DNA of 39,286 nucleotides, taken from NCBI GenBank assembly GCA_020354025.1, contig CP070638.1, positions 1,500,949 to 1,540,234 on the forward strand, read 5' to 3'. This DNA is from Fidelibacterota bacterium (GTDB taxonomy: Bacteria > Fidelibacterota > Marinisomatia > SCGC-AAA003-L08 > TS1B11). Both the position numbers and the translations under genes were made by a program. The notes beneath the pieces are model-generated. The model saw nothing but the letters and a program-made list of their open reading frames with translations, made no database searches and was not told where the DNA came from. Position 1 is the stretch's first letter. Every line of letters begins with the position of its first letter. Positions 36,726 to 39,286 of this stretch are shown here, piece after piece.

Positions 36726-37415
36726 TCACGCAAAGGTTGACTTATCTAGTTTTATTCCGGGACCCATGGTAGCAGAAAGGGTTAGCTTTTTCAAATAGGT
36801 TCCCTTTGTCGCTGCTGGCCTAGCCCTTAGAATCGCTCCCACGAGAGTAGATAGATTTTCCGCTAGCTGATCCGCGGAGAAAGATAGCTTGCCTATCGCG
36901 GCATGAATGATACCAAACCTGTCTACCCTGAACTCAATTTTCCCAGCCTTTAGCTCATTTATCGTTTTGGTGATCTCGTTAGTGACAGTGCCGGCCTTGG
37001 GGCTCGGCATGAGCTTGCGAGGACCTAAAATGGATCCGAGCTTACCCACATCCCGCATCATCTCCGGGGTGGCTATTACAGCATCGAATTCCAGCCATCC
37101 CCCTTTTATCTTCTCAATCAAGTCTTCCGCGCCCACATGGTCAGCGCCGGCTTCCTGGGCCTCCATCACATGTTCACCTTTAGCAAATACCAGTATCCGT
37201 ACTGATTTGCCAGTGCCATGAGGCAGGCCTACTGTCCCCCGCACCATCTGGTCGGCATGGCGGGGATCAACCCCTAAGTTGATAGCCAGCTCCACACTCT
37301 GGTCAAACTTGGTCTGAACACCTTCTTTCAAGAGCTTGAGAGCCTCCCCCGGCTTATATTCCCGGGTACGGTCGATCTTTTCAAGAGCGGCCCGGTAGGC
37401 CTTGCCATGTTTCAC
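36726..37415 (-). CDS. rplA: 50S ribosomal protein L1
   Basis: A protein of 229 residues. The start is GTG at 37415, with GGGGAG 7 nt upstream. It has [53 protein letters not shown] and [21 protein letters not shown]1 forms the mobile stalk at the E site and represses rplKA in E. coli. Gap to rplK is 3 nt. Confidence 0.98.
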   Translation of the reverse strand: MKHGKAYRAALEKIDRTREYKPGEALKLLKEGVQTKFDQSVELAINLGVDPRHADQMVRGTVGLPHGTGKSVRILVFAKGEHVMEAQEAGADHVGAEDLIEKIKGGWLEFDAVIATPEMMRDVGKLGSILGPRKLMPSPKAGTVTNEITKTINELKAGKIEFRVDRFGIIHAAIGKLSFSADQLAENLSTLVGAILRARPAATKGTYLKKLTLSATMGPGIKLDKSTFA

Positions 37416-37418
37416 TGA

Positions 37419-37844
37419 CTAACTCCCCACCACGATACCCATACTACGGGCTGTGCCGGCAATCATCTGTATAGCCGCCTCTTCGGTTCCGGCATTCAGG
37501 TCCGGCATTTTTATCCGCGCGATCTCCTGAACCTGTTTCATCGTCACCGTACCTACTTTTTCCCGATTAGGCTCCCCCGACCCTTTCTCCACCTTTGCTG
37601 CCTTGAGTAGAAGCATGGACGTTGGTGGTGTTTTGGTGATAAAACTGAACGACCGGTCAGCATAGACGGTGATCTCCACCGGAATAATTGTTCCCGCCTG
37701 GTTCTGGGTTTTGGCGTTGTAGGCCTTGCAGAATTCCATAATATTCACGCCGTGTTGCCCCAAAGCTGGTCCAACCGGTGGAGCCGGTGAGGCCTGGCCG
37801 GCTGGTAGCTGCAGTTTGATAAAGCCTATGATTTGCTTTGCCAT
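37419..37844 (-). CDS. rplK: 50S ribosomal protein L11
   Basis: A protein of 141 residues, which matches the usual length from the ATG at 37844 ([20 protein letters not shown]). An upstream TTG at 37874 would add ten residues and lies inside a stem, so I reject it. It has [20 protein letters not shown] and [20 protein letters not shown]. The Shine-Dalgarno match before 37844 is weak. L11 is in the GTPase centre, the thiostrepton site. Confidence 0.96.
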   Translation of the reverse strand: MAKQIIGFIKLQLPAGQASPAPPVGPALGQHGVNIMEFCKAYNAKTQNQAGTIIPVEITVYADRSFSFITKTPPTSMLLLKAAKVEKGSGEPNREKVGTVTMKQVQEIARIKMPDLNAGTEEAAIQMIAGTARSMGIVVGS

Positions 37845-37856
37845 CTCAACAATCCG

Positions 37857-37896
37857 AAAAAAATCTATCGCCAAGGTCAGGAGCTATGAGCCTTGG
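37857..37896 (-). promoter_or_regulatory. Attenuator-like stem and T-run in the rplK leader
   Basis: On the minus strand CCAAGG (37896-37891) pairs with CCTTGG (37876-37871). The stem is extended by TCA/TGA across one bulge, giving about 9 bp. A run of seven T (37863-37857) follows 7 nt later. The spacing is longer than in a classic terminator. It lies 13-52 nt upstream of the rplK ATG and may tune rplK-rpoC expression, or bind L1. Confidence 0.4.
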
Positions 37897-37912
37897 GCGT
37901 GACAACAGGTGA

Positions 37913-37931
37913 GGCCGGGCAATTCTCGGCC
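37913..37931 (-). other. Second stem in the nusG-rplK leader
   Basis: GGCCG and CGGCC, separated by 9 nt, form a 5-bp GC-only stem in the 170-nt gap after nusG. Together with the stem at 37871-37896 it suggests a folded rplK leader. The only frame in the gap (about 44 codons) has no features of a gene. Confidence 0.35.
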
Positions 37932-38014
37932 GGACTAAAGAGATGCAGATAGTATCGAGGATCGGTTTCATCAATATCATCACTCTAAATTCGTGCGCCC
38001 GTTTTACTCATTGT

Positions 38015-38572
38015 TTATTTCTCAAGTTCCAGCTGCAGGAAATCTAGCTCAACGGGTGTAGGTCGCCCAAAAATGGAAACAGTAACTTTGACTTTCTGTT
38101 TATCATCGTTGACCTCCTCTACAAAGCCGGTGAAATCCACGAAGGGACCATCAATTACCTTGATGGGATCACCCACCCTGTACCTGCGAGCCATCACCTC
38201 ACGGCCTTCCTTGCCCTCGACTTCCCCAAGAATTCGCCCTATCTCGTCGTCCCGAAGCGGTACGGGTTCACCTTTCGGCCCAACAAAACTGATTATTCCT
38301 GGGACATTCTCAATGAGATAACGCACTTCCTTGGTGAGACGTAGACTAACAAGTATATACCCTGGGAAAAAGACCTTATTGCGAACACGCTTCTTCCCCT
38401 CTCGCATCTCTACTACATTTTCCGAGGGGACCAGGATTTCTCCAATCTGATCCTGCAGGTCCGCTTCCTCGGCCTCATACAAGAGGGCTTCTCGTGTCTT
38501 CTTCTCCTTGCCGGAAATCACCCTCAGTGAATACCATTCCATTTCCGCTGGGACTTTGTCGTAAGCTGCCAT
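38015..38572 (-). CDS. nusG: Transcription termination/antitermination protein NusG
   Basis: A protein of 185 residues. The N-terminal NGN domain has EWYSLRVISGKEKKTREALL and NKVFFPGYILVSLRLTKEVR, with VPGIISFVGPKGEPVPL after it. The C-terminal KOW domain has YRVGDPIKVIDGPFVDFTGF VEEVNDDKQKVKV. The NGN domain contacts RNA polymerase, and KOW contacts S10 or Rho. It lies 5 nt after secE, the normal pair. Confidence 0.98.
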   Translation of the reverse strand: MAAYDKVPAEMEWYSLRVISGKEKKTREALLYEAEEADLQDQIGEILVPSENVVEMREGKKRVRNKVFFPGYILVSLRLTKEVRYLIENVPGIISFVGPKGEPVPLRDDEIGRILGEVEGKEGREVMARRYRVGDPIKVIDGPFVDFTGFVEEVNDDKQKVKVTVSIFGRPTPVELDFLQLELEK

Positions 38573-38577
38573 GATAA

Positions 38578-38760
38578 CTACAGAATCAGAGAAACCACCC
38601 TCGATAAACTGAAATCAACCATAAATAAAAATATCACCAGCAATAATGATAGGATCAGCACAACCGCTGTAGAACCGCGTAACTCGACCAGAGTTGGCCA
38701 TGAGACTTTTTTCATCTCGAACTCAACACCTTTCAAAAACTCCTGGATCCGCTTAATCAT
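38578..38760 (-). CDS. secE: Protein translocase subunit SecE
   Basis: A protein of 60 residues, the short one-helix form. It begins MIKRIQEFLKGVEFEMKKVS. The amphipathic helix ends in the conserved EMKKVSWPTLVEL, and one transmembrane helix (about 31-51) follows. It clamps SecY. It lies 59 nt after tRNA-Trp and 5 nt before nusG. Confidence 0.97.
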   Translation of the reverse strand: MIKRIQEFLKGVEFEMKKVSWPTLVELRGSTAVVLILSLLLVIFLFMVDFSLSRVVSLIL

Positions 38761-38819
38761 ATGTAAGATTCGTTTTCTGTTGCTTGAGTCTGCAAATCCG
38801 CTTAAACACTATATCAGTG

Positions 38820-38892
38820 CAGGTGAGGCAGGAATCGAACCCGCAACCGCCGGTTTTGGAGACCGGTGCTCTACCAATTGAGCTACTCACCT
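38820..38892 (-). tRNA. tRNA-Trp (anticodon CCA)
   Basis: A 73-nt cloverleaf. The acceptor stem is AGGTGAG/CTCACCT with discriminator G. The D arm is GCTC...GAGC, and the anticodon stem CCGGT/ACCGG holds loop CTCCAAA with anticodon CCA. The T arm is GCGGG-TTCGATT-CCTGC. The CCA end is not encoded. It lies between rpmG (12 nt) and secE, so it must be cut out of the long mRNA. Confidence 0.97.
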
Positions 38893-38904
38893 ATCGATAT
38901 ACAG

Positions 38905-39066
38905 CTACTTTGTTTCCCGATGGACGGTATGCCCTCGGCACCAGCGGCAGTACTTGCGAAACTCCAGACGGTCTGGGTGCGTCCTGCGATTCTTGGTCGT
39001 GGTATACCGAGAACGCTTGCAGTCAACACATTCCAGAATGACCAGGTCTCGCTTGCTGTTACCCAT
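38905..39066 (-). CDS. rpmG: 50S ribosomal protein L33, zinc-binding form
   Basis: A short gene of 53 codons. It begins [20 protein letters not shown] and ends HTVHRETK. Cys13, Cys16, Cys40 and Cys43 form a zinc ribbon, so it is the C+ form. The region [17 protein letters not shown] matches the family. It is 10 nt after the tuf2 stop, with no clear Shine-Dalgarno site, so coupling to tuf2 is likely. Confidence 0.95.
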   Translation of the reverse strand: MGNSKRDLVILECVDCKRSRYTTTKNRRTHPDRLEFRKYCRWCRGHTVHRETK

Positions 39067-39071
39067 TGCGG

Positions 39072-39286
39072 TACGATTACTCGATCACATCAGTTACCAC
39101 GCCGGCACCCACGGTATGCCCACCTTCACGGATGGCAAACCGCAATTCCTTGTCCATGGCTATCAAAGTGATCAACTCCACTTCCATGTTCACATTATCA
39201 CCCGGCATCACCATCTCCACACCCTCCGGCAAACTCACCGAACCCGTCACATCCGTCGTACGGAAATAAAACTGCGGACGATAACC
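39072..39286 (-). repeat. Direct repeat: 3' end of tuf2, matching tuf1
   Basis: It matches 23370-23584, base for base except 39146 (T here, C at 23444). It is a direct repeat 15.7 kb from tuf1 and could recombine, deleting the block between. Confidence 0.95.
39077..39286 (-). CDS. tuf: Elongation factor Tu, copy 2 (partial, C-terminal end)
   Basis: This is the last 69 codons and the stop of a second tuf gene. It enters from the right edge and ends in AGVVTDVIE. It is not a pseudogene as far as seen; it is only cut by the window. The one change against copy 1 is GAG to GAA in KELRF, silent. Its place before rpmG-tRNA-Trp-secE is the tufB location of many bacteria. The promoter of the long gene run should lie outside the window. 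Confidence 0.97.
   Translation of the reverse strand, partial: GYRPQFYFRTTDVTGSVSLPEGVEMVMPGDNVNMEVELITLIAMDKELRFAIREGGHTVGAGVVTDVIE

Noticed and set aside
37845-37874. TTG start 30 nt upstream for rplK
   Set aside because: The family begins MAKQI/MAKKV; the extra ten residues do not match, and the TTG is inside a stem.
37881-38013. Small gene in the nusG-rplK gap
   Set aside because: The 44-codon frame has no ribosome-binding site of note and no recognisable product; the DNA is better explained as a folded leader.
39077-39286. tuf2 as a pseudogene fragment
   Set aside because: It is open up to the edge with one silent change, so it is only cut by the window.

Overview
The window comes from a bacterial chromosome, most likely a member of the Fibrobacteres-Chlorobi-Bacteroidetes (FCB) side of the tree. 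The clues are a C-terminal type IX-like sorting domain (NYPNPFNP motif) on a secreted protein, a GNVGIGTTSP-type tail-fibre-like surface protein, and RpoB/RpoC of intermediate length. Candidatus Marinimicrobia or a neighbouring uncultured FCB phylum is my best guess; this is inference from protein style only.

Region 1 (1-1914): the N-terminus of an Nramp-like membrane protein cut by the left edge, a secreted DUF6807 ('PmoA-like') protein, and a 350-bp divergent intergenic region. Both genes are on the minus strand and share a 14-bp motif upstream.

Region 2 (1915-7203): five tightly packed plus-strand genes, probably one operon. All encode exported proteins: a tail-fibre-like protein with a C-terminal coiled coil, a small NTF2-like protein, a metzincin-type zinc protease, an Ig-like plus TPR-like protein, and an NHL beta-propeller with a type IX-like sorting domain. 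This looks like a cell-surface or secreted complex of unknown purpose and is the least conventional coding part of the window.

Region 3 (7204-7832): a 629-bp convergent intergenic region built almost entirely of short repeats and inverted repeats: a 44-bp unit x4, a nested hairpin, a 9-bp unit x8, an 18-bp palindromic unit x3, and a 15-bp inverted repeat.

Region 4 (7833-39286, all minus strand): a GHL10-like glycosyl hydrolase follows the main block of transcription and translation genes. In transcription order that block is tuf2 (partial)-rpmG-tRNA-Trp-secE-nusG-rplK-rplA-rplJ-rplL-rpoB-rpoC-rpsL-rpsG-fusA-tuf1-rpsJ-rplC-rplD-rplW-rplB-rpsS-rplV-rpsC-rplP-rpmC-rpsQ-rplN-rplX-rplE-rpsN-rpsH-rplF-rplR-rpsE-rpmD-rplO-secY-map-infA-rpmJ-rpsM-rpsK-rpsD-rpoA-rplQ. 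The beta, str, S10, spc and alpha operons are therefore fused into one run of about 30 kb. Most genes are 1-30 nt apart or overlap by ATGA/GTGA. Roughly a quarter start with GTG or TTG, including rpoB and rpoC. The two tuf copies differ at one synonymous base over the 215 nt that can be compared. No adk gene lies between secY and map.
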